Assembly (NCBI RefSeq): GCF_021044825.1
Contig: NZ_JAJNOC010000001.1
Location: forward strand, 682,001-746,000
DNA from: Massilia phyllostachyos
GTDB taxonomy: Bacteria; Pseudomonadota; Gammaproteobacteria; Burkholderiales; Burkholderiaceae_D
Direction: 5' to 3'
Length of the DNA: 64,000 nt
Positions 52,597-61,206 of the stretch are shown here, piece by piece (within the stretch, counting starts at the first letter, position 1; every line of letters begins with the position of its first letter). The position numbers were made by a program, and so were the translations under genes. The notes beneath the pieces are model-generated. The model made no database searches and was not told the DNA's origin. It saw only the letters and a program-made list of their open reading frames with translations.

Positions 52597-53883
52597 ATGA
52601 ACAATAATCCGATGGAAATCGGGGCGCCGGTGCAGCGTTTGATCGGCATCCTGGTCTTCCTGTTCCCCTTCCTCAGCCTCATCACTCCCTCGGGCATCGG
52701 CTTCAGCAGCATCGTCTTCCTGCTCGCCTTCCTGTGCCTGCCGCGCAAGGCGTGGACGGCGCTCGCCGCCCACTGGCGCGACATCCGCTGGGTGGTGGCG
52801 GCGTTCGCCTTCAACCTGCTGCTGGCGCTGGCCTGTGTGCTGCTGCGGCCGGAGACCGACCTGCGCTTCCTCGACAAGCCGTCGCGCATGCTGCTCGGCC
52901 TGAGCGCGGCGGCGCTCGTCGTGCTGGCCCGGCCGTCGCGCTCGACCCTGTGGTGGGGCGTGACCGCCGGCGCGGTGGCGGCGCTGCCCTTCGTCGCCTA
53001 CCAGCGCGTGGTGCTGGACGTGCTGCGCCCCGGCGGCTTCCTGAATCCCATCACCTTCGGCGACCTGGCGCTGGTCCTGTGCCTGGTGGCGCTGGCCGCC
53101 GCCATCGACTACCGCCACAGCACCCGCAAGGCGATCCTGCCGGCGGCCGGCGCGGTGGCCGGTCTGGCGGCGATGATCGTCACGGGAACGCGCGGCGGCT
53201 GGGTCGCGCTGGCGCTGGCGGCGATCCTGTTCCTGACCTACGCGCGCCTGCTCAAGAGCCGCCGCGTGCGCCTGCTGGTGGTGGGCAGCTTCGCGCTGTT
53301 CGCCTCGACCTTCTTCATCCCGGCCACCGGCATGGCGCAGCGGGTCGGCCAGGGCATCTACGACGTGCAGACCTGGATGGACGGCGGCAGCGCCTTCACC
53401 AACGTCGGCATCCGCCTCGAGCTGTGGAGCGGGGCGCGCTACCTGATCGAAGAAAAGCCGCTGTTCGGACGCGACCCGGCGGCGGTGCGCGAAGGGCTGC
53501 GCCACATGGTCGAGCAGGGCCGCCTGCAGGACGTGGTGCTGGCGCCCGACCATCTGCACAACGACGCGCTGCAGGCGCTGGCCACCGGCGGCGTGTTCGG
53601 CCTGGCGGCCTGGATCGGCATCCTGGCCGCGCCGTTCGCCTTCTTCGCGCGCGCGCTGGGGCGCGGCGCCTATCGCGGCGAGACGCCGCTGAGCCCCCGG
53701 GCCGCCCAGCTGTTCGCGCCGGCGCTGGCCGGCATGCTGGTGGTGCTCGGTTACTTCAGCTTCGGCCTGACCGAAGTCATTTTCTGGTCCCTGAAGGGCA
53801 GCATGTTCTACGCGCTCATGGTGTTCCTGCTCATGGGCTTCTGCCTGAATGCAAAGGCAACAATGGAAAACCCGCATGGATAA
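52597..53883 (+). CDS. O-antigen ligase family membrane protein
   Basis: 428 aa with about twelve hydrophobic helices and one large periplasmic loop (about 255-330). The Wzy_C/WaaL pattern is seen in GTRGGWVALALAAI and in LFGRDPAAVREG followed by a conserved H in PDHLHNDALQALATGG. Such proteins join the undecaprenyl-linked O-polysaccharide to lipid A-core on the periplasmic side. The end overlaps the msbA start by 8 bp. In this genome it may attach the polymer exported by the Wzm/Wzt system. A Wzy-type polymerase cannot be ruled out from sequence alone. Confidence 0.83.
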   Translation: MNNNPMEIGAPVQRLIGILVFLFPFLSLITPSGIGFSSIVFLLAFLCLPRKAWTALAAHWRDIRWVVAAFAFNLLLALACVLLRPETDLRFLDKPSRMLLGLSAAALVVLARPSRSTLWWGVTAGAVAALPFVAYQRVVLDVLRPGGFLNPITFGDLALVLCLVALAAAIDYRHSTRKAILPAAGAVAGLAAMIVTGTRGGWVALALAAILFLTYARLLKSRRVRLLVVGSFALFASTFFIPATGMAQRVGQGIYDVQTWMDGGSAFTNVGIRLELWSGARYLIEEKPLFGRDPAAVREGLRHMVEQGRLQDVVLAPDHLHNDALQALATGGVFGLAAWIGILAAPFAFFARALGRGAYRGETPLSPRAAQLFAPALAGMLVVLGYFSFGLTEVIFWSLKGSMFYALMVFLLMGFCLNAKATMENPHG

Positions 53884-55603
53884 CAACATCATCGTCAAGC
53901 GCCTGCTGGCGGTCGTCAAGCCCTACCAGACCCGGGCCTGGCTCGCGCTGCTGTCGATGGCGCTCACCGCCGCCACCCAGCCGCTGCTGGGCAAGGCGCT
54001 GCAGCTCCTGATCGACCTCGGCTTCAAGGAAAAGGTGCCGTTCAGCCTGTGGTGGATTCCGGGCGTGCTGGTCTCGATCTTCGTCCTGCGCGGCATCGGC
54101 ACCTTCTCCACCGCCTACCTCAACAACTGGGTCACCAGCCGCGTGCTGAACGACCTGCGCGCGCAGGTGTTCGACCGCGTGCTGCGCCTGCCGGTGGCGC
54201 GCTTCCATGAAGAGTCGACCGGCAAGATCATCAACGTGGTGGTGAACGAGGTGCGCCAGGTGGTCGACATGCTGCAGTCGGTGTTCGTGGCCTGCGTGCG
54301 CGACACCCTGGTGGTGATCGGCCTGCTCGCCACGCTGCTGTACCTGAACTGGAAGCTGACCCTGGTCGCCATCGTCGTGATCCCGCTCACCGCCGTGATC
54401 GTGCGCACCACCACCGGCCGCCTGCGTCGCCTGAACCGCGACAACCTGCGCGTGACGGCCGAGATGACGCAGGTGGTCGAGGAAGCCACGCGCGGCCACC
54501 AGGTGATCCGCGTGTTCTCGGGCGAACGCTACGAGCGCGCCCGCTTCCACAAGCGCAGCCAGGCCCTGCTCGGCTTTTCGCAGCGCATGACGGTGGCCTT
54601 TGCGGCCACTACGCCGATCACGCAGATCGCCACCGCGATGGCGCTGTCGCTGGTGGTGGTGCTGGCGATCCAGGCCAACATGACGCAGGGCGAGTTCGTG
54701 CAGTTCGTGACCATGATGCTGATGCTGCTCACGCCGCTGAAATCGCTGGCCGAGGTGAACGGCCCGATGCAGCGCGGGATCGCCGCGGCCGAGACGGTGT
54801 TCTCGCTGATCGATTCGCAGCCCGAGCCCGATACCGGCGCCCTCGACCTGGGGCGCGCGCGCGGCCACCTGCACCTGGAGAACATCACCTTCCGCTATCC
54901 GAACACGAACAATGCGGCCTTGTCCGACGTGACGCTCGACGTGCAGCCGGGGCAGACGGTGGCGCTGGTGGGCGTCTCGGGCGGCGGCAAGTCCACCTTC
55001 GTCAACCTGGTCACCCGCTTCTACGATCCGCAAGGCGGGCGCCTCCTGATCGACGGCGTGCCCTACCAGGACGTGAGCCTGGCCAGCCTGCGCGCCCAGC
55101 TGGCGATGGTGAGCCAGAACGTGGTGCTGTTCGACGACACCCTGGCCGCCAACATCGCCTACGGCGTCGAAGCCATCGACTACGAGCGCCTGGCGGCGGC
55201 GGTCAAGGCCGCGCACCTGACGGACGTGGTGGCCAAGCTGGAAGAGGGCGTCGAGACCCGCATCGGCGAGAACGGCATGCGCCTGTCCGGCGGCCAGCGC
55301 CAGCGCGTGGCCATCGCGCGCGCGATCTACAAGGATGCACCGATCCTGATCCTGGACGAAGCCACGTCGGCGCTGGACAACGAGTCCGAGCGCGCGGTGC
55401 AGGCGGCGCTCGAGACGCTGATGGCGGGTCGCACCACCATCGTGATCGCGCACCGCTTGTCGACCATCGAGCGGGCGGATCGGATCGTGGTGATGGAGCA
55501 TGGGCGCATTGTCGAACAAGGCACGCATGCGGAGCTGCTGGATGCGAATGGGATGTATGCCAATCTCTACCGCCTGCAGTTCGTCGCTGCCGATGCAGGC
55601 TGA
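53876..55603 (+). CDS. msbA: Lipid A export ABC transporter, MsbA type
   Basis: 575 aa from ATG at 53876 (GGA 9 nt upstream). Six-helix exporter domain (about 15-310) and ATPase domain: Walker A GVSGGGKST (about 366), signature LSGGQRQR (about 470), Walker B ILILDEATSALD (about 490), H-loop VIAHRLSTIE. Length and the RLPVARFHEESTGKI coupling region fit MsbA, which flips lipid A-core across the inner membrane. It is translated in overlap with the O-antigen ligase gene, consistent with coupled LPS export and ligation. Confidence 0.93.
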   Translation: MDNNIIVKRLLAVVKPYQTRAWLALLSMALTAATQPLLGKALQLLIDLGFKEKVPFSLWWIPGVLVSIFVLRGIGTFSTAYLNNWVTSRVLNDLRAQVFDRVLRLPVARFHEESTGKIINVVVNEVRQVVDMLQSVFVACVRDTLVVIGLLATLLYLNWKLTLVAIVVIPLTAVIVRTTTGRLRRLNRDNLRVTAEMTQVVEEATRGHQVIRVFSGERYERARFHKRSQALLGFSQRMTVAFAATTPITQIATAMALSLVVVLAIQANMTQGEFVQFVTMMLMLLTPLKSLAEVNGPMQRGIAAAETVFSLIDSQPEPDTGALDLGRARGHLHLENITFRYPNTNNAALSDVTLDVQPGQTVALVGVSGGGKSTFVNLVTRFYDPQGGRLLIDGVPYQDVSLASLRAQLAMVSQNVVLFDDTLAANIAYGVEAIDYERLAAAVKAAHLTDVVAKLEEGVETRIGENGMRLSGGQRQRVAIARAIYKDAPILILDEATSALDNESERAVQAALETLMAGRTTIVIAHRLSTIERADRIVVMEHGRIVEQGTHAELLDANGMYANLYRLQFVAADAG

Positions 55604-55617
55604 CGGCTGCTCACGCA

Positions 55618-55731
55618 AAATTGGGTTCCGGCCTTCGCCGGAAGTCGTAGGCGCCAGTGGCGCGTACGACGACTCTGCCGCTAGTTGCTAGCTCAAAGAC
55701 CGTCGTCCCGGCGCAGGCCGGGACCCAATTT
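55618..55731. repeat. REP-type inverted repeat pair
   Basis: AAATTGGGTTCC (55618-55629) with a local hairpin CCGGCCTTCGCCGG is mirrored by GGGACCCAATTT (55720-55731) with CCCGGCGCAGGCCGGG. The two units are inverted relative to each other and fill the gap between msbA and the convergent GH1-RmlD gene. Related to the GTTCCCGC palindromes at 49190 and 50478. Confidence 0.7.
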
Positions 55732-55741
55732 GACGTTGACC

Positions 55742-58018
55742 TTAGCTGGCGTAATGCGCCGCCTCCCCCGGCTGCTCCGTATCCCTCCCATGCGCCCGAT
55801 CCTGCATCGCCTCCACATACCTGCGCAGCGCATCGTCCAGCGACGGCAACATCAACGCCCGCTCGCTCGACAGCGCACTATACTCCGGCCGCCGCGCCGC
55901 CAGAGCGCAGCTCTTGCCCGACACGACCTCCAGCCCTGAGGCATCCACCCCCGCCGCCTCGCACGCCCGCTTCGCCAGCTCGGCCCAGCTCAGCGCCTCC
56001 GCATTGGTCAGGTGCCACACCCCGCGCTCGCGGTCGATCAGCAGATCGAGCGACACGTTGACCAGGTCCGGCACGTAGGTCGGCGACACCGTCATATCGC
56101 CCGCCGCCTGGAACGGCAGCCCCGCTTCCAGCGCGTTCAGCGCCTGGGTCACGAAGTTGTGGCGGTCCCAGGGCCCGAAGAAGGCGCTGGTGCGGATCAC
56201 CAGGGCTTGCGGGTCGGCGTCCAGCACGCGCTGCTCGGCTTCCACCTTGCTGCGGCCGTAGACGCCGAGCGGGTTGACCGCATCCGACTCCACATAGGCC
56301 GCGCCCTTGGTCCCGTCGAACACCAGGTCGGTCGAGAAGGTCATGAAGCGCAGCTGGTGGCGGATGCAGGCCAGGGCCAGGACGGTCGGGCCGAGCGTGT
56401 TCTCGCGCATGCAGCGTTCGCTGTCGCCTTCGGCCTCGTCGACGCGCACGTAGCCGCCCGCGTTGATGATGGCCCAGGGCTTGTACTTGCGGATCGCGGC
56501 TTCCACCGATTGCGGGTCGGCGATGTCCATCTCCTGGCGGCTCAGGACGCGGTAGGCCAGGTTGCGGTTCTGGCAAATGCGGGCGTAGGCCGAGCCCAGG
56601 GTGCCGGTGGCGCCGGTGATCAGGATCGGCTGCACCACGCTCGACTTGAACTGGCTGCGGATCGCGATGTCGGCCACCGCGGTGCGGGTCGCCACCGGCT
56701 TGCAGAAGAAGCGGCCCGGGCGGCGCCACCAGCCCTCGCCCTGCAGCACCGGGTTGGTCAGCGGACGGCTTGTCGCCAGTTCGCGCATCAGGGTGGCCAC
56801 GGCGGTGGGACGCGGCTCGCCGCCGCGCACGTCGTAGGGACCGGGCTCGTAGTAGCCGCGGCATTCGGTGACCAGGCAGTTCCAGTCGTAGGAGCCGAGC
56901 AGGGCCCAGACCGTCACGGCGCGCACGTCGGCGCCCTGCTGGCGCGTGCTGCGGGCGGCGTTCCAGATCTCCACCAGCCAGCGCATCTGGTCTTCGCGGT
57001 TGGCGTCGATGTGGGCCTCGGTGATCGCGATCGGCAGGCCGTAGCGTTCCCAGGTCTCCATCAGCAGCGGGGCGATGCCGGGCGTCGGCGTGGCCAGCGC
57101 GCGCGGGGTCTCGATGTCGGCGTGCGGGATGCCGCGGTAGACGTGGCGGCGGTTCTCCGGATAGCGCTCGGGACGGTGATCCAGCCAGCGCTCGCTGGTG
57201 GCGTAGTAGTTGACGCCGATGACGTCGGGCGGGCAGGGGTTGTCGCGGAACCAGAGCAGTTCTTCCGGCGTCGCCTGCGATTCCAGCAGGTAGTCCCACA
57301 GCGCGTGGTTGGCGTCGACCTTCCCGCACAGCAGGTCCCAGCCGAGCCAGCGGCGCTCGTTGAAGAAGGTGAGCACCTCGTGCATCTCCGGGGTGCCGTA
57401 GGTCTTCGACAGGTCGTCGGTGGCGACCAGCTTGGCACTTGGGTTCACGGCGCGGATCTCGCGCATCGCCAGCACGGTGGCGCGGCATTCGTGGATCAGG
57501 GCGCGGACAAAGGTGGCTTCGTCGGAGCCGTGTGGATACCACACGCCTGCCAGGCCGGAAAAGCGCGCCGTGGTCAAGGGTTCGTTGACCGGGGTGTAGT
57601 ACTCGGCCCAGGGGTAGCGGCGGGCTACCGCGCCGGCGTACTCGGCGAGCTTTTCGGGGAAGGCGGGATCGACCAGGCTGGTATGGCGCGGGCCGCTGCC
57701 GTGGTGGACCAGGCCGACGATCGGATTGACGCCGAGGTCGCGCAGCGCCGGCAGGCGTTCGTCGGACCAGGTCCAGTCGGCCGATTCGACGCCGTCCGGC
57801 GCGGTGCGTTCCCACAGGACGGGATAGCGGATGGCCTTGATGCCGAGGGAGGCGAAGCGTTCGATGTCCTGCAGGCGTTCGGCGTGGCCGTTGCGGTCCA
57901 TCTGGCTGAAGTAATTGTCGCGCACACGGTTGACCGTGCATTCGAGACCGCCCCACAGTTCCAGCTCAGGGGCATTGCTTTCTTGGCTCGTGGTCTGGGA
58001 ATCCGTCTGTGTGTTCAT
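55742..58018 (-). CDS. Fusion of GH1-like glycosidase and RmlD-like dehydrogenase
   Basis: 758 aa. The N-terminal part (about 20-430) is a family 1 glycosyl hydrolase-like TIM barrel with acid/base motif TPVNEPLT (about 141-148) and nucleophile motif AITEAHID (about 332-339), both glutamates present. The C-terminal part (about 463-745) is a Rossmann sugar-nucleotide domain of RmlD type: ILITGATGTLGSAY, INAGGYVRVDEAEGD, FSTDLVFDGTKG and catalytic YGRSK. Hence a hydrolase joined to a dTDP-4-keto-sugar-reductase-like domain. No signal peptide, so cytoplasmic. It may couple recycling of a saccharide to deoxysugar metabolism; substrates unknown. No other rml genes are present in the window. Confidence 0.87.
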   Translation of the reverse strand: MNTQTDSQTTSQESNAPELELWGGLECTVNRVRDNYFSQMDRNGHAERLQDIERFASLGIKAIRYPVLWERTAPDGVESADWTWSDERLPALRDLGVNPIVGLVHHGSGPRHTSLVDPAFPEKLAEYAGAVARRYPWAEYYTPVNEPLTTARFSGLAGVWYPHGSDEATFVRALIHECRATVLAMREIRAVNPSAKLVATDDLSKTYGTPEMHEVLTFFNERRWLGWDLLCGKVDANHALWDYLLESQATPEELLWFRDNPCPPDVIGVNYYATSERWLDHRPERYPENRRHVYRGIPHADIETPRALATPTPGIAPLLMETWERYGLPIAITEAHIDANREDQMRWLVEIWNAARSTRQQGADVRAVTVWALLGSYDWNCLVTECRGYYEPGPYDVRGGEPRPTAVATLMRELATSRPLTNPVLQGEGWWRRPGRFFCKPVATRTAVADIAIRSQFKSSVVQPILITGATGTLGSAYARICQNRNLAYRVLSRQEMDIADPQSVEAAIRKYKPWAIINAGGYVRVDEAEGDSERCMRENTLGPTVLALACIRHQLRFMTFSTDLVFDGTKGAAYVESDAVNPLGVYGRSKVEAEQRVLDADPQALVIRTSAFFGPWDRHNFVTQALNALEAGLPFQAAGDMTVSPTYVPDLVNVSLDLLIDRERGVWHLTNAEALSWAELAKRACEAAGVDASGLEVVSGKSCALAARRPEYSALSSERALMLPSLDDALRRYVEAMQDRAHGRDTEQPGEAAHYAS

Positions 58019-58077
58019 GTTCTGACCCGCTATTTGTGAAGACAGGCTAAAGCCTAAAGGTCAGGTGCGACCGGTTG

Positions 58078-58093
58078 TGTGAAGTAGCCCACA
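58078..58093. promoter_or_regulatory. Possible fourth CRP-type site (one mismatch)
   Basis: TGTGA-AGTAGC-CCACA, one base off the ideal second half-site and without flanking symmetry. It lies 60 bp upstream of the GH1-RmlD start and 160 bp upstream of the small gene at 58254. No good -10 stands at class II distance on either strand. The rest of the 58019-58253 gap is AT-rich and shows no gene. Confidence 0.25.
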
Positions 58094-58253
58094 TAAAAAG
58101 CCTTTTTCGGACAAATCCTACTTTCTGTAGGCATGTATCTTATTTCTGCTGCTAATTTCTTCAAACTGGAAATTTCACGGTGCATGGAAATGGTGGTCAC
58201 AGTGCGCCATGGCGGGGCGAAACGGGCGAAAATGGGGCGGACTGGAGGTTGCG

Positions 58254-58490
58254 ATGTATATGGTGTATTGGACGGTCGTCGAGGACGACAGGTGCACGCC
58301 GCACGAGAAGCTGTTCGAGACGACGGAGATGGTGGCGGCGATGCAGCACATGGAAGAGCTGCGCAAGCGCCAGCGCGAAGGCGGGGGCGTGCGCTTCATC
58401 ACGATGGCGTCCGAGCATCCGGACCTGGTGGGGCATCCCGGTGTGGATGTAACGGGACCGGAGTACAACTGGAAGAAGCGCCGGAAGTAG
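58254..58490 (+). CDS. Small conserved-looking cytoplasmic protein
   Basis: 78 aa from ATG at 58254 with GGAGG 6 nt upstream, the best evidence that it is a real gene. Sequence MYMVYWTVVEDDRCTPHEKLFETTEMVAAMQHMEELRKRQREG suggests a strand-helix-strand fold with a charged helix; the C-terminus is basic (KKRRK). No motif or function recognised. The TAG stop codon is formed by the first bases of dispersed repeat copy 3. Confidence 0.68.
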   Translation: MYMVYWTVVEDDRCTPHEKLFETTEMVAAMQHMEELRKRQREGGGVRFITMASEHPDLVGHPGVDVTGPEYNWKKRRK

Positions 58491-58595
58491 GGTGCACGGC
58501 TCCGCCGTGCGCGCGTCCAGCTGCACGATGCTGATTGGCGCATCGTCCATCTTTCGGCTGGCTGAACGCGCGGTCGGGGGACCCGACCACCCTAC
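58487..58595. repeat. Dispersed GTAGGGT...CCACCCTAC repeat, copy 3
   Basis: Starts GTAGGGTGCACGGCTCCGCCGTGC (given here as start block plus inner hairpin GCACGGC/GCCGTGC), contains GCTGAACGCGCGG and ends GACCACCCTAC. Its two ends supply the stop codons of both flanking genes: TAG at 58488-58490 for the small plus-strand gene, and the reverse complement of CTA at 58592-58594 for the minus-strand ligase gene. Confidence 0.72.
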
Positions 58596-59971
58596 AGTTT
58601 GTGCTTCAGCACCTTGCCGCTGGGAGAAGCCGGCAGCGTCTCCATGAACACGATCCGCGCCGGGCGCTTGTAGGGCGCCAGCCGCGTCACCAGCCACGCC
58701 TGCAGGCCAGCCGCGTCGACCGCTTCTCTGGCCTCCACGAACGCCACCACTTCCTCGTTCCCATCCGCCACGGGCCGCCCCACCACCGCCGACTGCAGCA
58801 CCGCCGGATGGCTGTTGAGCGCCGCCTCGACCTCGGGCGGGTACACATTGAAGCCGGAGCGGATGATCAGCTCCTTCAGCCGCCCCCGGATGAACAGCGC
58901 CCCGTCCTCGCCCATTTCGGCAATGTCGCCGGTCGCGAGCCAGCCGCCGGGACGCAGCACGGCCGCCGTTTGAACCGGGTCGCGGTAGTAGCCGGCCATG
59001 ACGTTCGGCCCGCGCACCCACAATTCGCCATTGCCCTCGATGCGCACTTCGACCCCGGGAATCGAATGGCCGACCGAGGTGTCGGCGCGCGGCGCATCCA
59101 GGCGCGTCTGGCACACGGTGGGCGCGCTCTCCGTGAGGCCGTAGCCGTTGTGCAGTGGCAGGCCGAACATGGCCTCGACTGCGCGCTTGAGCCCCGGGTC
59201 GAGCGGCGAGCCGCCGGCGTAGCAGAAGCGCAGTCTTGATGCGACCGGTTCCGTGCCCGCCAGGGCCAGCAGGCGCGCATACATGGCCGGCACGCCCTGC
59301 ACGATGGTGAGTTCGCCCGCGCGGATCTGCGCCAGCAATACCGCCGCATCGAAGCGCGGCGCCAGGTGCAGGCAGGCGCCGGCGTACAGGGTGCCCAGCA
59401 GGACGGAGGTGAGGCCGTAGACGTGCGAGATCGGCAGCACCCCGGCCGCGCGGTCGTTCGGAACCAGCCCGCGCAGGCGGCTCGAGGTGGCGGCGACGAA
59501 CAGCAGGCTCGCGTGGCTCAGCATCACGCCCTTCGGATTGCCGGTGGTGCCGGTGGTGTAGACCAGGGCGGCGATCCCGGCGCCGTCCGATTCCGGCACG
59601 GCGTGAGCATCGAGCGGGCCGGCCGTCAAGCCTGCCGGCGTGGCGTGGATCACGCGGCGCGGCGTGCAGTGCGCGCGGATCGCGGCCAGCTCGCCTTCGC
59701 TCAAACGCGCGTTGACGTTGACGCTCCAGGCATCGAGCCGCGCAACGGCGAACAGCAGCGCCACCTGCGCCGCGCAGTTCTCGCTGACCAGCATCACGCG
59801 GTCGCCCGCGCGCACGCCCAGTCCGCGCAGCCAGGCGGCCCGGCGTTCGGCCTCGTCCCGCAGTTCGCCATAGGTCCAGGTGCGGCCGTTGTCGACGAGG
59901 GCGGGCGCGTGCGGCGGGTGGCGCTGCAGGATGTCGCAGATGCGTGCGGGGAGGGTGGCGGGATCGATCAT
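58592..59971 (-). CDS. AMP-dependent acyl-CoA synthetase family enzyme
   Basis: 459 aa from ATG at 59971, shorter than usual (500-560) but with all core motifs: ATP-binding YTTGTTGNPKG (about 139-149), GYGLTESAP, TGDIAEMGEDGALFIRGRLKELIIRSGFNVYPPEVE and the catalytic lysine in PSGKVLKHKL at the C-terminus. It should form an acyl-adenylate and then a CoA thioester. It lies 42 bp downstream of the ModE-type regulator on the same strand, next to an OFA transporter and formate dehydrogenase genes. An oxalyl-CoA or formyl-type substrate is therefore conceivable, but no frc/oxc genes are present in the window. Substrate not determined. Confidence 0.87.
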   Translation of the reverse strand: MIDPATLPARICDILQRHPPHAPALVDNGRTWTYGELRDEAERRAAWLRGLGVRAGDRVMLVSENCAAQVALLFAVARLDAWSVNVNARLSEGELAAIRAHCTPRRVIHATPAGLTAGPLDAHAVPESDGAGIAALVYTTGTTGNPKGVMLSHASLLFVAATSSRLRGLVPNDRAAGVLPISHVYGLTSVLLGTLYAGACLHLAPRFDAAVLLAQIRAGELTIVQGVPAMYARLLALAGTEPVASRLRFCYAGGSPLDPGLKRAVEAMFGLPLHNGYGLTESAPTVCQTRLDAPRADTSVGHSIPGVEVRIEGNGELWVRGPNVMAGYYRDPVQTAAVLRPGGWLATGDIAEMGEDGALFIRGRLKELIIRSGFNVYPPEVEAALNSHPAVLQSAVVGRPVADGNEEVVAFVEAREAVDAAGLQAWLVTRLAPYKRPARIVFMETLPASPSGKVLKHKL

Positions 59972-60013
59972 GACGGCCTGCTTTATACCGGCAAGCCAGC
60001 CAGCCTGCAAGCG

Positions 60014-61084
60014 CTAGAGCCCGAACGCGTCCCGGATCGACAGCACCTCGCCGGTGCCGGTGGCGTCATACCCCGGCAACGCCGCCACCAGCCGGTGGTA
60101 GGACGGCTCGCGCATCAGGCCGAGCAGCTGCTGCATGGCCGGCCCGTCGAGGGCGTCGCGGCGCAGCGCGAAATAATAGGTCTCGCGCAGCAGCGGAATG
60201 AAGTCGAGCTTGAACTGCGCGGCGGCCGCGCGCATGCCCATGCCGGCGTCCGCCATGCCGCTGGCGATGTAGGCGGCCACCGCGGAATGGGTGAACTCGG
60301 CGCTGTTGAAGCCATTGATGGCGTCGAAGGCCAGGCCTTCATCGGCCAGCATCATCTCGAGCAGCATGCGGGTGCCGGAGCCGGCCTGGCGGTTCACGAA
60401 GCGCACGTCCGGGCGCACCAGGTCGGGCAAGCCGCGCAGGCCGAGCGGATTGCCGCGCGCCGCGATCAGGCCCTGCTCGCGGCCGGCGACCTGCACCAGG
60501 CAGTGCTGCTCGGGATCGAGCCAGCGCAGGTACCAGGCCACGGTCGGCGCCCGGAAGCGCCCGATCGGCACGTGGAAGCCGGCCAGGTCGCAATCGCGCC
60601 GCGCCAGCGCCATCACGGCGTCGGTGCTGGTGCGGTAGCGCGAATCGACGGGCAGCAGGTCGCGGTCGACGCAGCCCATCAGCGCCGCGACCGCGAAGCC
60701 GTGGCTGGCGTCCAGGCGCAGCGGACGGGTGCGGCCGGCGGTGATGCGGCCCAGCTCCACCTCGAGTTCGGAGGCCAGGCTTTGCAGCGTCGGCGACAGG
60801 CGCGCGGCGATGCGGCGGTCGGCCCACACCAGCTTCTGCGCCAGCGGCGTGAGCAGGGTGCCGCGTCCGCGTCCGGTGTGCAGCAGCTGCTCGCCGAACA
60901 GCTCCTCGGCCGCGCGCAGCAGACCCCAGGCGTAGCGGTAGGACAGCTTCACCGATTTCGCGGCCTGGGCGATCGAACCGGTGTCCTGGATCGACAGCAG
61001 CAGGCCGAGCAGGTCGGCGGTATCGAGCGGCGCTTCGCCCTTGACGCTGATTTCCCAGTGCGGGCGGATGTGGATGGTGAGCAT
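60014..61084 (-). CDS. ModE-type HTH regulator with periplasmic-binding-protein-like domain (FdsR-like)
   Basis: 356 aa. The N-terminal winged HTH (about 20-100) is of the ModE/LysR type (LLGLLLSIQDTGSIAQAAKSVKLSYRYAWGLLRAAEELFG). The C-terminal domain (about 120-345) is a type 2 periplasmic-binding-protein fold of the kind seen in molybdate-binding regulators (VRFVNRQAGSGTRMLLEMML). This combination is known for regulators next to molybdenum-dependent NAD-linked formate dehydrogenase operons (FdsR). It is divergent from the OFA transporter; palindromes with AGCATAT half-sites lie in the 122-bp promoter region and overlap its own start codon. Ligand (molybdate, formate or another anion) unproven. 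Confidence 0.82.
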   Translation of the reverse strand: MLTIHIRPHWEISVKGEAPLDTADLLGLLLSIQDTGSIAQAAKSVKLSYRYAWGLLRAAEELFGEQLLHTGRGRGTLLTPLAQKLVWADRRIAARLSPTLQSLASELEVELGRITAGRTRPLRLDASHGFAVAALMGCVDRDLLPVDSRYRTSTDAVMALARRDCDLAGFHVPIGRFRAPTVAWYLRWLDPEQHCLVQVAGREQGLIAARGNPLGLRGLPDLVRPDVRFVNRQAGSGTRMLLEMMLADEGLAFDAINGFNSAEFTHSAVAAYIASGMADAGMGMRAAAAQFKLDFIPLLRETYYFALRRDALDGPAMQQLLGLMREPSYHRLVAALPGYDATGTGEVLSIRDAFGL

Positions 61085-61180
61085 ATGCTAAAAATAGCCT
61101 ATTTCTTGCTAAAAAACATCGTGTTAGGCTCCGCCAAACAACAAAAAAATGACAATCCAATATGCTTTTTCGAGCATATT
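61080..61180. promoter_or_regulatory. Divergent operator region with AGCATAT palindromes
   Basis: AGCATATGCT (61080-61089) overlaps the regulator start codon. AATATGCT and AGCATATT (61159-61166 and 61173-61180) form a second palindrome with a 6-nt spacer just upstream of the transporter ribosome site. AAATAG-C-CTATTT (61092-61104) is a third symmetric element. The shared AGCATAT half-site makes an autoregulated operator pair likely. Confidence 0.6.
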
Positions 61181-61206
61181 CCGATACCTAAAACAAAGGA
61201 GGGGAC

